This document shows, in pieces, positions 37,301-43,103 of a DNA stretch of 64,000 bases (position 1 is the first letter of the stretch; each line of letters starts with the position of its first letter). The DNA comes from Aplidium turbinatum (Eukaryota > Chordata > Ascidiacea > Aplousobranchia > Polyclinidae). The notes under the pieces are model-generated. The model was not told the origin of the DNA. It worked only from the letters and a program-made list of their open reading frames with translations, and did no database searches. The stretch spans positions 7,664,798 to 7,728,797 of the forward strand of contig OU964925.1 in the NCBI GenBank assembly GCA_918807975.1, in the 5' to 3' direction. Made by a program: the position numbers and the translations under genes.

Positions 37301-40300
37301 AGATTTAACAAAGAAAAACATTACAGATAAAGAAATAGATAACGAGAGAATAAAAGGACCACTTTCTTAACCGTATCTGTCACTGCTTCCTTTTGGCGTC
37401 AAGAGTTACTGGCCGAGACCATCAGGTCTACATCTCTCTTATTGCTAATTACTCCGTCGGCTTATATCAAATAACAACGGGAAAAAGTATGACGTTGGTC
37501 AAGCCTTATCTATCACTTCAATCAATTTATTTCGCAAAAAGACTTCCGAAAGTCTACAACAAACTCCCACCCTTGAGAGAAGAGAGTGGTGCTGCCTAAA
37601 CAGAGCCCGCTGCGGAGTCGGGAGAAATAAAAGCAATCTTTTCCGATGGAAGATGACTCTTGACCCAACGTGTGATTGCGGCCTAGACAATCAGACGATG
37701 AAGCACATCCTCACCAACTGCCCCCTTAGCCCTTCATGTGATGACAACGACCTCAAAAACATCACAAACAATGCTCTTACCTGGCTCCGACACTGGCGTG
37801 ACAAGCTATAAATGAATTTCGCAAAATATATTCGTGATTGTGTATTTTAGGTAAAAAAGGTGATAAAGACTCGGTTTTTGACCTATTTTCGCCATTTCTT
37901 GGTCAAATTTCTCAGTTCACATTTTATTTTGAAAGTCTTTTTACATTGAACACAGAATTTCATCAATTTTGTTTTTCCGTTTCTGTGCAAACAGTATTCC
38001 ATGCACTTTTTGCACTACAAAGCAATTTGCTCAACTAACAAATTACCTTCCTAATTATTGTTTGCCAGCAAAGAATGACTCATATCGCGTCAAAGACCAA
38101 CTCCCTACCCAGACAGCAAAATCGACGTTGAATCAATGTAAAAGTGATGGATTTTGCTGCCTGGGTATAGAATGGAATTTTAGCGCCGTCGCGTAATGAA
38201 TAACAAACACAAAATGAAACCGCACGCCAATAGTAAACTGTCAATCAAGCTTTTGAATATCAGCAAATTTCTTGCATTTCATAACTGGCTGTGACAAAAG
38301 GTTTATTGTGAACTTCACAATCATCCGATACCAACATAATCGGGATTAAAAATTGAGGCAAGAAAAAAAAGTAAAAGTCAAGAAATCTCAGGTTTCTAGC
38401 GTCACTGCTTCTATGTGAAATTGCTGAATTAGCAGAGGGCGAGACCACAGGGTCTACGCCAGTAACAGATACGGTTAAATGTTAACCTCTCTGTTTATTC
38501 TATCGGTTTCGAAAACCACACTTTTTTTCCTTTCCGCTTATGCTTTTCTTTGTTAAATCTATGACCATGTTAAAGCGTTTACCCCAATTTTTGGTTGGTT
38601 TGCAGTTAGTTGGTTCACTGCAAGGTCCTGTTGAGAACCTACATAGGACAGATTCCATGCCGCAAAGGGTCACAATTGAAAGACCTTATGAAGAAACACC
38701 GGTGATATCCGAAGAAGATGAAGATATAAAGTAAAACTATGTTTTGAAGTTTGTAGTCTATTTGGTCGTGATGTTTTTTCTCGCGTAAAGCTTAGTGCTC
38801 AAGATTGACATCTCGGGGAATATACCTTGCAGGTTTATACTTTTTGTTTTATACAAGGTAGAATTGTTATCTGGCTCAACATTTGTGCGTCCGCTTCCGG
38901 GAGTCGTCCACACGCCCAAACACTCAGCAGGCACACCATATACATCTAATTTTCCTGAAAAGTCGCCTAAAAGCGGGACACGCTAATGTAGCCACTGCTA
39001 GGCAGCCACTGTTTTGAATGAGTTGTGAACATACTGCTCAGACTCAGTGTCCAATTGAAATCGAACATAATTTTTATTTGTTTAAAACTCATTTCGCCTT
39101 CATAGATCCAATTATAAATTTATTTGAAAGACGTTTATATATAAAAAAAGCAATGCAATAAATGTGCATAAAACTGTAGGGAACCTTATTCTCTGCATTG
39201 CAGAGATGAACCACCAAAAGAAGAAGACTTTCTGGGCACTGGAAACATCTTTGGAGACGTTGCTCTTCTTACACAGGGCCATCGCACTTGTAATATTACT
39301 TGTGAGACAGCTGTCCAGGTAAACATGTCATGAATGGAAAGAAGTTGCTTGTGTTACAGAGTTTTTCCTAGAAAGTTACTATCTTGACTGCGATGTTCGT
39401 GTATGATTGCAACACACTTTGAAACAACATACACCGTTCCGACACCAAACACTTACAGTGGCTTATTGAACCTGGAAGTTTGCTGCACAGTCAAGAAGCA
39501 TAACCCCGAGGTTGACTGTGAATTATATACAGTAGTCTACACGTTATGGTTAACGAATCACAATTGCTCGCTGTACGAATGAGTGCTCAGCCTTTTGCTG
39601 ATAGCCAGGAAGAACATTCCCTTCTTCACGATTCTTTACTGGATAATGACTATTTATTTTGTTTTTACAAAATATTGCAACTGTGCGTTATTGTTCAAAA
39701 AACAGCACTTTCGGAACATACTTTCAATTATAATACTATTCATTTGTAGACATACTTCCTTTCAAATTTGGACATGGAAGAAGCATTCAAACTGTTTCCT
39801 CATCTTAAAAAGGTTATGTGGAAGGTGGCAGCGATCAGAATTGCGTCTCCATTGTATTTGGAACACATTGAATACCAAGTAGGTTAAAAAATGGCTTACA
39901 AGTTGAATCGAACTAATTATTATTACTATCTTTAATATTACCCAATTGAAAGTGTGTTGTAAATAATCATGAAATTATATTTTCCAACCATTCTTTACAT
40001 GCAGAAGCACAGCTGATACAATATATCTTAAGTTTGGACAGTTTGAATATTAGATAAACATTTATTTTTTCTTCCAATTAACTAAACAAAAAGTGACAAA
40101 TATCTTTCTTTCCTTCAATAGGGTATAGGTTTGGAACAAATTCACATCCATTTGTCACAAGGCTACATAGTGGAGCTAACCGAAAGCAATCACGTTTTCA
40201 CCTTCCATGAAGGGATAATGGAAGCTTCTCTGATTCACGGAAGTATTTCAACTAAACTCACTGAAGAAATCGACGCTCCATATCTCATCTCGCCAGAATT

Positions 40301-43076
40301 TGAAGAAGTGAGTTACTATTGCCAAACGAAGCTCGACTGCTACTGGTAGAACTGATTTTGCTTTCAAGGCAGCTGGCATTAAAAGTTTCCGCGCAGATAC
40401 TAGGCTACCTCGACATAGCTTACATTGAGATTTAAAAAACTTCATACACACCCTAAATACATTTTAGTTAATCAAGAAAATGAAATATTTTCTGACATGT
40501 TTCAAACCCACAACAATGCTTGATATGAACGACTCGGTTACATGTCTTGCAATACAAGCGGAATTATTTTCACACGAGTCAGTTCAATCATAAGCAGCTA
40601 AAAATCGATTTCGATCAGCTAGCAGCTAAATCATCTTCAGTTAAGCTGAAAGCAAACAGCACAAAAGCAAATGATGAAAGTGCGAACGAATGAAAAACGT
40701 TTCACTCTTATAAAGGGTGTTCCAATAGCTTGGAACGATGCTAAATGTGAATTAGGCTTAAACGTTAAATAATTTTTAACCTCTTCTTTTCAGATTTAAC
40801 AAATTAAGTCTTTGACAATTTCACTGTTTGGTGTGCATTTTTTGATGGCAGGATAATTGTACTGTTTTTCTTCGAAAATGATGCCGGTAATTCTGTTACT
40901 GTGACAGGCGAGAGATACCGTGCCATGATAACCAACTTTTTTTTTCCTGAATTGAATGCTATGGATGTCGAGAATTTGTGGTTCCAACAGGACGGCGCCT
41001 TATGCCACACGGCCAATGCAACAATGGCTTTATTGAATGAGAAATTCCCAGGTTGCACATCTCTCGAAACAGCGAAGTGAATTGGCCAGCAAGATCGTGC
41101 GATTTGACGCCTCTGGATTTCTTCCTTTGGGGTTACCTTAAGAGTAAGGTATATGCCAACAAGCCGACGACAATTGGACAGCTGAAGGATGAGATAATAA
41201 GGCATATTAGTGAGATCGAGGAGCAATTATGCAGAGATGTCATTAAAAATTTTGACCATCGAGTGGAGGTGTGCCGCCGAAGCCTTGGCGAACATTTGAG
41301 CGATATTATTTTTCACACATAATTGCCATGTGCCAAATAACATAATTCCATAAAGAAATCAATAAAATTTACCCATTAACATTGTTTTATTTACTGTTTT
41401 TATCGATCAGTCTTAATGAAATACCCTTTACATTTCATTTAATTAATACATTTTAGTTTTGACCATTTTCTAACTGAAGGAACAAAAAAATTACGCAACG
41501 CTGATTCAACTGTCCGAGTGTGCCCTTGAACAACCCGATTCAAGAACATCTCTTGGATTTTCGCACTGAGTGGATGGAGTAATTTACAGAAAACAGCAAA
41601 CTGAGACTATTTTGTCAGTCTCGATGACCGAGCTTGTTCCAGGTTTAGAAAGCCAAAAAGGCCATCGCATGGTTCATAGCAACATGCAGAAATTTTCTGA
41701 AATGTGAAGATTATTCTTCAAAAAAACTTTCTCGGTTCAATGATAATGATGCGTACAATCAATAAAAAAACTTTTCTTTTATAAGCTAAGTTGCTTGATT
41801 GATTCGTTCACATCTCTGTGATGCATTTATGGATGTAACTCTGAATGTTAGTATCCGGCTATTCGTAGGTTTGAAATCTGTTGCATTTGTGCATCAGTTG
41901 ATCAGTGGCAACCACATGGCTATATAGCTTAGCGGTGAAGGTAAAATTATTTTCTTTCCTTGGTTAACTGTGCGTAAGATAGGCTAAACACCAACTTATT
42001 TGTTTAATTAGGCTACATCAAATTCAGTTACTACTCACTGAAAACCTTAACAACCTGTTCAGTGTTCAACCCTTATTAAGATCATCAGAAGATACCTATT
42101 CAAATAGAATTTCATTTGAGTTTTATATGATTCATTTTGAATAAGTTTTTTATGATGATTCCAATAAGGGTGAAACAGGCTGTTAAGGTTTTTAGTGAGT
42201 AGTAACTGAATTTGATGTAATTCGCGTTGCTTCGCTTTTTTGCTTGACATTGAGCGCTTTTTATGTTGTATTAACAGCATTTATTGTTGTATCTATTCAA
42301 TCATTAGATTCGGATAAACAAATGTGCCAGTGCTGTTCTACTGGTAATACCTCGAGAAACTCATGCGTTGGATATCACGACAAGTGCTATGGATATCATG
42401 CGATCCCGTGAGCTTTGAAATCAGAGTTTTAATACACAGCTTAATATACTGTAGTTTATAATATAACTTGTATAACTAAAAAACTGAGTTCTAGAATAAC
42501 TTGAGTGGAGAGGTTACTTTTTGGCTAATCTTTAAAATGATGTGTGTTTTATTTTTTTTGTGCTTTCAACCCCACTGCAGTAGCCTATATAACTTTGTAA
42601 ATTTTATTTTGTATGTTATTCACTCTGAGGAAGCGCACTGTCGTGGTGTACGAAACGTCAGTGAAGCAATACATCAACCTGTTTGTCGTTGCTTTTACTT
42701 TCAAGAGATGAACGTTGCAACTAGTGATCACTCAAACTTTTCAATATTCATACTTTTTTGTGAATCTAACCTATTCTTAACATTAAGTTTTTTTCCTCGC
42801 GTACTTCAACTTTGTATCGACAAGCTGTTTTGACACAACCGTAGCTTGTTTCGTTTTTTTTTTTCGAAGTGTGAAATCAATTTTCATGTTACCATTTGAA
42901 AACTAAAACTGTAACGTTATTTAGATGGTGGATCTCGTATTTTCCTTGAGTCGTCCAGCCGAGTCGCCTCAAGGTCAATGTTAAAAATACCAGTGCTCAG
43001 CTTTACTGGAAGAAAATCTGGTCATGTTTTCCCATCGGAAGATGAGGACATGGATTCCTTTAAGAAACTGCATTAA
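7206..43076 (+). CDS. SLC9C1: Sperm-type Na+/H+ exchanger, SLC9C1-like (30 visible exons, 5' partial)
   Basis: The predicted protein is a solute carrier 9C exchanger: an electroneutral Na+/H+ antiporter of the sperm flagellum that is gated by voltage and bound by cyclic nucleotides in known members. Thirty exons, each listed separately, join with consistent splice phases into about 1257 codons ending at TAA 43074-43076. Order of domains: NHE membrane domain (exons 1-11) with ATDPVAVVALLKELG, IEGEALLNDGAAIVVF and WGGLRGAVGLALAV; a cytoplasmic linker (12-16); a four-helix voltage sensor (17-20) with a very basic S4; a linker (21-23); a cyclic-nucleotide-binding domain (24-26); and a C-terminal tail (27-30). 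The N-terminal start and the first membrane helix were not found, and may lie upstream or in an exon too short to recognise. Length fits the family (roughly 1200-1300 residues). Introns up to 8 kb are swollen by transposons. Assignment by motif recall, without alignment. Confidence 0.93.
7693..7805 (+). CDS. SLC9C1: SLC9C1-like exon 2
   Basis: Flanked by TTTTCAG and GTATGG. It encodes QVQPYLLTEIDPELFLHVFL and PVVIFESAYVIDIHVFW, the conserved NHE helix with the FES-type motif (compare FLPVLLFESA). Confidence 0.9.
8193..8530. repeat. MITE with ~75 bp inverted ends in intron 2
   Basis: The left end reads ATTTGTAATCTGC then GCTGCAGCAGATGAGG and TTGACCAATCA. The right end is the reverse complement, with a few mismatches, ending GATTACAAAT. 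No coding capacity was seen. Its superfamily was not determined. Confidence 0.75.
8617..8813 (+). CDS. SLC9C1: SLC9C1-like exon 3
   Basis: Flanked by TCTACAG and GTAAGT. It encodes SIGHVSLLAVPGLLLATGL and ends in IISATDPVAVVALLKEL, the hallmark NHE ion-path motif with the conserved Asp-Pro. Ends in phase 1. Confidence 0.95.
8814..10043. other. SLC9C1-like intron 3
   Basis: AT-rich intron of 1.2 kb. No repeat boundary or coding exon was recognised. Confidence 0.5.
10044..10172 (+). CDS. SLC9C1: SLC9C1-like exon 4
   Basis: Acceptor GCATTAG, donor GTATTT. It encodes CQKHLSIIIEGEALLNDGAA then IVVFKICLDLL. The EGE...LNDG motif carries the Asn-Asp pair typical of the NHE transport site. Confidence 0.95.
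12257..12664 (+). CDS. 135-codon open frame inside piggyBac-like copy 1
   Basis: It starts MQTKRLWYLHRVMILENFPQ and ends LISLGSIFPR. The same 135-codon frame is kept unchanged in copy 2 (19023-19430, minus). I recognise no domain. Given how similar the copies are, the open frame may persist by youth alone. A real protein is possible but unproven. Confidence 0.2.
   Translation: MQTKRLWYLHRVMILENFPQGLYFYRDILCLFCPKLEVIVQHYPHRFLDSVFIENLLCGASFQVVSSPKLLHKSPRTRLIIMYLTAVESPLLYVWNYYCRCLTKFMPKSSKFCFRDPCRYLLYFLLISLGSIFPR
12977..13125 (+). repeat. ATT/ATC-type microsatellite
   Basis: Irregular repeats of TTATTATCATCATTATC type. Copy 2 of the host element lacks this tract and has a complete hairpin at the matching place, so the tract expanded after the two copies separated. 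It accounts for most of their length difference. Confidence 0.9.
14393..14562 (+). CDS. SLC9C1: SLC9C1-like exon 5
   Basis: Acceptor GTCAACAG, donor GTAATT. It encodes ALDTFRVIMQQSLLGPVIGW and then IYNDALAEITVTLSFTYITF, two NHE membrane segments. Confidence 0.9.
14840..14931 (+). CDS. SLC9C1: SLC9C1-like exon 6
   Basis: Acceptor ATTTTAG, donor GTTAGA. It encodes LKTSGVLGVVVFGLALDRSS; SGVL..VVFGL is conserved in NHE proteins. Confidence 0.9.
15760..15900 (+). CDS. SLC9C1: SLC9C1-like exon 7
   Basis: Acceptor TTCTCAG, donor GTGAGT. It encodes FWEMLAYLANTLIFVIVGAI and DVGYLFLFYLGLTVIR; FWE..AY..NTLIF is a strong NHE motif. Confidence 0.95.
16037..17506 (+). mobile_element. hAT transposon with BED finger, internally deleted (intron 7)
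   Basis: A perfect 8-bp duplication TTATAAAC flanks it (16029-16036 and 17507-17514). The ends are hAT-like: CAGCGGTTCTTAAACTGGGG on the left and, in reverse complement, CAGGGGTTCTTAAACTTTTT on the right. Inside, an MSRKKRKYDE start is followed after an in-frame stop by QCVMCFENLSNDTLRPCRLK and RHLETKHP, a BED zinc finger (C-x2-C ... H-x4-H). This runs on to a short piece of the hAT C-terminus (TYLCESGFSTLLNIKTKHRN). The transposase core is deleted. A second terminus-like sequence, AAGTTTGAGAAGCCCTGG near 16674-16693, hints at another hAT end nested inside. Confidence 0.92.
17658..17801 (+). CDS. SLC9C1: SLC9C1-like exon 8
   Basis: Acceptor TATTTAG, donor GTAAGT. It encodes GVSIFAFYPFMVRFGLELNW and VVMVWGGLRGAVGLALAVYL; GLRGAVGLALA contains the conserved exchanger arginine. 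Ends in phase 2 and fits exon 9. Confidence 0.96.
17828..21069 (-). mobile_element. piggyBac-like non-autonomous element, copy 2 (intron 8, inverted)
   Basis: A 3242-bp reverse-oriented copy of the element at 10618-13998, with TTAA at 17824-17827 and 21070-21073. It begins only 26 bp beyond the exon 8 donor. It retains the whole ATGCCTCRTCTACA hairpin (about 18695-18800) that in copy 1 is interrupted by a microsatellite. Differences from copy 1 are scattered single bases, so both insertions are recent. Confidence 0.9.
19023..19430 (-). CDS. 135-codon open frame inside piggyBac-like copy 2
   Basis: Same predicted sequence as the frame in copy 1 (MQTKRLWYLHRVMILENFPQ at the start). No recognised domain. 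Confidence 0.2.
   Translation of the reverse strand: MQTKRLWYLHRVMILENFPQGLYFYRDILCLFCPKLEVIVQHYPHRFLDSVFIENLLCGASFQVVSSPKLLHKSPRTRLIIMYLTAVESPLLYVWNYYCRCLTKFMPKSSKFCFRDPCRYLLYFLLISLGSIFPR
21329..21508 (+). CDS. Orphan 180-nt exon-like segment in SLC9C1-like intron 8
   Basis: Bounded by a good acceptor (CGCTTGCAG) and a GTATGA donor, open in one frame for exactly 60 codons: QIAHQHGLLDRVSCDFMSRT ... SPDYYPIYPHCVMQGRTQSV FILKSL (shown in parts). Composition looks protein-coding and the exon is phase 0 at both ends. It does not fit SLC9C1: exon 8 ends in phase 2 and joins exon 9 perfectly, while including this segment would hit a stop. I do not recognise the protein. It could be a captured or duplicated exon of another gene, a nested gene, or chance. 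Confidence 0.35.
22651..23236 (+). pseudogene. hAT transposase C-terminal fragment
   Basis: In-frame upstream residues EEYYRRSIYVPYIGSLIQSL precede MPAFMLYRLHPAQMEKIDRS. The frame ends with PATTCTVERSFSTMRRVKTW and RLSGLCMMSVHR, the hAT dimerisation domain as found in ZMYM1-like proteins. About 195 codons remain, with no N-terminal zinc finger or complete catalytic core. Confidence 0.85.
23295..24115 (-). mobile_element. Non-LTR retrotransposon 3' end nested in hAT
   Basis: The minus-strand frame 24080 to 23358 reads RIAALALVYSSAEYCAPVWC, then LKSRHPFVPAARLLINEAD and WVRLNRLRTGVGLF. In an overlapping frame it has CECGAEEQTADHIINDC, the same C-terminal knuckle as at 736-1250. The 3' tail is a short GACGACGACGAC run (23299-23312). 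The copy is 5'-truncated and has a frame change before the knuckle. The 5' junction abuts a GTAATGTTCA-type minisatellite. Confidence 0.85.
24120..24192. repeat. Minisatellite of CAGTAATGTAATGTT type
   Basis: Imperfect short repeats of CAGTAATG and TAATGTTCAG directly beside the LINE 5' truncation point. Confidence 0.7.
25805..26004 (+). CDS. SLC9C1: SLC9C1-like exon 9 (extra loop)
   Basis: Acceptor ATGTTCAG, donor GTAAGT. It joins exon 8 (phase 2) and exon 10 (phase 1) in frame. It encodes a hydrophilic stretch of about 66 residues, from TLSRNISVSFENTTVEIEPI to IVYDNDTFGVSYTTQ. There are three N-glycosylation sequons (NIS, NTT, NDT). By NHE topology it lies in the loop after the GLRGAVGLALA helix, which is extracellular. 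Confidence 0.85.
26713..26741 (+). CDS. SLC9C1: SLC9C1-like exon 10 (29-nt microexon)
   Basis: Between ATTTGCAG and GTTTGT. It encodes (N)IEFDKIFLK and restores the frame from phase 1 to phase 0, leading straight into ILMHTGGVVLL of exon 11. The tight fit on both sides supports it despite its size. Confidence 0.75.
26953..27202. repeat. Fold-back MITE in intron 10
   Basis: An arm of about 85 bp beginning GTCATGAAGATTCAAATTGT is repeated in reverse complement at 27117-27202. Both share CACTGCACAGTTTTCAATCA and AAGTACATCA. The 70 bp centre is unique. Confidence 0.85.
27616..27697 (+). CDS. SLC9C1: SLC9C1-like exon 11
   Basis: Acceptor GTTTCAG, donor GTACAA. It encodes ILMHTGGVVLLTLVINASTI and EAVLKKLG, the last NHE membrane helix (HTGG.V.LTL.INA.T). 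Confidence 0.95.
27954..28132 (+). CDS. SLC9C1: SLC9C1-like exon 12
   Basis: Acceptor TTAATCAG, donor GTAATC. It encodes MLDVTHAQQVTMQNAVNRIQ and LADAKWSLVDEMTRVEYPY, the start of the cytoplasmic linker; helical and charged. Confidence 0.92.
28650..28688 (+). CDS. SLC9C1: SLC9C1-like exon 13 (39 nt)
   Basis: Between TGTTTCAG and GTAAGT. It encodes ISRGDDASQLALH, phase 0 at both ends, so it could be skipped without changing frame. Confidence 0.65.
29546..29620 (+). CDS. SLC9C1: SLC9C1-like exon 14
   Basis: Between GATGCAG and GTTGGT. It encodes ISRSEDLTFKDLFEEARLRM and IKALK; symmetric phase 0. Its first residues echo exon 13, but no wider similarity was seen. Confidence 0.75.
30103..30200 (+). 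CDS. SLC9C1: SLC9C1-like exon 15
   Basis: Between CTTATCAG and GTAAGT. It encodes MSYSKQFSHGLLSDQEARVL and VAAADSAADKPGK, cytoplasmic linker. Confidence 0.9.
30480..30599 (+). CDS. SLC9C1: SLC9C1-like exon 16
   Basis: Between TTTAACAG and GTAAAA. It encodes FIDVSLVRKTWAVTGSLPYA and RKIESWMYGRKTTTLIQP, just before the voltage sensor. Confidence 0.9.
31113..31269 (+). CDS. SLC9C1: SLC9C1-like exon 17 (voltage sensor S1)
   Basis: Between TTTTGTAG and GTATAG. It encodes NRFRRRIFRLVTSGKFEIFM, then the hydrophobic S1 LIIILNIVPISLDFAV and the S1-S2 loop. Confidence 0.93.
31325..31615 (-). repeat. tRNA-derived SINE (family 1, copy 2), degraded
   Basis: Shares the family 1 body blocks ACTGACGCAAGGC, GGTTACCGAGATTGGCAGAGTA and GAATTATTCCATCCATTAG, and a worn B-box region near 31580. 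Antisense within SLC9C1 intron 17. Confidence 0.8.
32134..32184 (+). CDS. SLC9C1: SLC9C1-like exon 18 (voltage sensor S2)
   Basis: Between ATTTTGCAG and GTATAG. It encodes exactly IVNFAFIGIYFLELLLK, a 17-residue S2 with an acidic residue; symmetric phase 0. Confidence 0.9.
32688..32842 (+). CDS. SLC9C1: SLC9C1-like exon 19 (voltage sensor S3)
   Basis: Between CAATCAG and GTAAGA. It encodes FLGLGPKQAIRNGWIQFDIL and LLLSFVEIIIDLVLV. S3 carries Asp and Glu countercharges expected to pair with S4. Confidence 0.94.
33132..33263 (+). CDS. SLC9C1: SLC9C1-like exon 20 (voltage sensor S4)
   Basis: Between TTTTTAG and GTAAGA. It encodes TTKVLKFSRATKIIRTLRAT and RLLRLSKTIMPRIVNF. Lys/Arg occurs every third position for about ten turns of the pattern, the classical S4 voltage sensor. 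Confidence 0.96.
33827..34136. repeat. hAT-type MITE in intron 20
   Basis: 310 bp with ends CAAGGGTTCCCAACC and, in reverse complement, CAGGGGTTTCCAAC. Flanked by TGCTAAA on both sides (7 of the expected 8 bases match). Non-coding. Confidence 0.85.
34240..34391 (+). CDS. SLC9C1: SLC9C1-like exon 21
   Basis: Between GCGTTACAG and GTAAGA. It encodes LSFGYNVGKGFVTAEEEVNK and CENSKIQKKLLNASDKNRL. GKG(F/Y)V..EEEV is typical of the sNHE segment after the voltage sensor. Confidence 0.93.
34759..34866 (+). CDS. SLC9C1: SLC9C1-like exon 22
   Basis: Between ATTTTCAG and GTTAGT. It encodes LLQRDHPGIAISVKTRNAIR and TVLNHSRDAVQQLCA, a helical linker. Confidence 0.93.
35901..36038 (+). CDS. SLC9C1: SLC9C1-like exon 23
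   Basis: Between TTCACTCAG and GTTAGA. It encodes GVLDETEMQLLERGIEIQQK and PSDPEDIIENIVWVK, the region leading into the cyclic-nucleotide domain. Confidence 0.92.
36404..36531 (+). CDS. SLC9C1: SLC9C1-like exon 24 (CNBD, first part)
   Basis: Between TTATTCAG and GTTAGT. It encodes NPALLQFIKGRAVCMDYDFG and EEFQGIHIIVNGMIR, the first beta strands of a cyclic-nucleotide-binding domain (G(D/E).I..E.....(I/V).G.(I/V)). Confidence 0.9.
37560..37811 (+). mobile_element. Non-LTR retrotransposon 3' end in intron 24
   Basis: The frame reads NRARCGVGRNKSNLFRWKMT then CDCGLDNQTMKHILTNCP and ends LTWLRHWRDKL at a stop near 37811. This is the same type of C-terminal knuckle as the LINE pieces at 0.9 and 23.5 kb, but a different subfamily. 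Earlier sequence from about 37390 may belong to it in other frames. Confidence 0.75.
38108..38167. repeat. Palindromic MITE, CCCAG(A/C)CAGC family, short copy
   Basis: A 60-bp copy from CCCAGACAGCAAAATC to GATTTTGCTGCCTGGG with TA on both sides. One arm is partly lost. Confidence 0.8.
38606..38730 (+). CDS. SLC9C1: SLC9C1-like exon 25 (CNBD insert)
   Basis: Between GTTTGCAG and GTAAAA. It encodes LVGSLQGPVENLHRTDSMPQ and ERPYEETPVISEEDEDI, an acidic and apparently flexible loop inside the cyclic-nucleotide domain. Confidence 0.88.
38832..38985 (+). CDS. Possible alternative terminal exon of SLC9C1-like gene
   Basis: After the acceptor CTTGCAG (ends 38831) a phase-compatible frame continues from exon 25: (K)FILFVLYKVELLSGSTFVRP then VHTPKHSAGTPYTSNF, ending KSGTR and TAA at about 38983-38985. 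An AATAAA lies near 39157. Using it would cut the protein inside the cyclic-nucleotide domain. The standard route skips it (exon 25 joins exon 26 perfectly). Confidence 0.3.
39204..39318 (+). CDS. SLC9C1: SLC9C1-like exon 26 (CNBD phosphate-binding cassette)
   Basis: Between GCATTGCAG and GTAAAC. It encodes DEPPKEEDFLGTGNIFGDVA and LLTQGHRTCNITCETAVQ. FGDVALL...R corresponds to the FGE(L/I)ALL...R cassette that grips the cyclic phosphate; Asp replaces the usual Glu and the Arg is kept. Confidence 0.93.
39750..39878 (+). CDS. SLC9C1: SLC9C1-like exon 27
   Basis: Between CATTTGTAG and GTAGGT. It encodes TYFLSNLDMEEAFKLFPHLK and MWKVAAIRIASPLYLEHIEY, helices after the cyclic-nucleotide domain. 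Confidence 0.92.
40122..40307 (+). CDS. SLC9C1: SLC9C1-like exon 28
   Basis: Between TTCAATAG and GTGAGT. It encodes GIGLEQIHIHLSQGYIVELT and IDAPYLISPEFEE, C-terminal domain. Confidence 0.92.
40713..41428 (+). mobile_element. mariner-type relic in intron 28
   Basis: TA dinucleotides border inverted ends AAGGGTGTTCC and, in reverse complement, AAGGGTATTTC. Inside are transposase pieces: VENLWFQQDGALCHTA, then in a second frame NWPARSCDLTPLDFFLWGYL and a C-terminal stretch ending SDIIFHT at about 41320. The 5' half is deleted and the frame shifts between the two pieces, so the copy is dead. At 716 bp it is about half the usual mariner length. Confidence 0.9.
42308..42407 (+). CDS. SLC9C1: SLC9C1-like exon 29
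   Basis: Between TCATTAG and GTGAGC. It encodes IRINKCASAVLLVIPRETHA and LDITTSAMDIMRS. Ends in phase 1. Confidence 0.88.
42600..42760. repeat. Fragment of GACGTTTCGT / GCAACGTTCATCT dispersed repeat
   Basis: It contains GAAACGTCAGTGAAGCAATAC and GATGAACGTTGCAACTAGTG, which recur in the hairpin at 59738-59890. Remnants resembling GACGAAACGTCGG are also at 27420-27470 and 49840-49880. Likely MITE debris. Confidence 0.6.
42925..43076 (+). CDS. SLC9C1: SLC9C1-like exon 30 (terminal coding exon)
   Basis: Acceptor TTATTTAG. It encodes GGSRIFLESSSRVASRSMLK then FTGRKSGHVFPSEDEDMDSF and KKLH before TAA at 43074-43076. A GTAAGT follows 4 bp after the stop, so a 3' UTR intron is possible. Confidence 0.85.
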
Positions 43077-43103
43077 TGGGGTAAGTTTAAGTCCTGCTCT
43101 CAC

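Noticed and set aside
42059-42280. Inverted block around 42020-42210 (AACCTTAACAACCTGTT and mirror)
   Set aside because: A real imperfect hairpin is visible, but with no termini or relatives I could define, so it is left as unclassified repeat debris.
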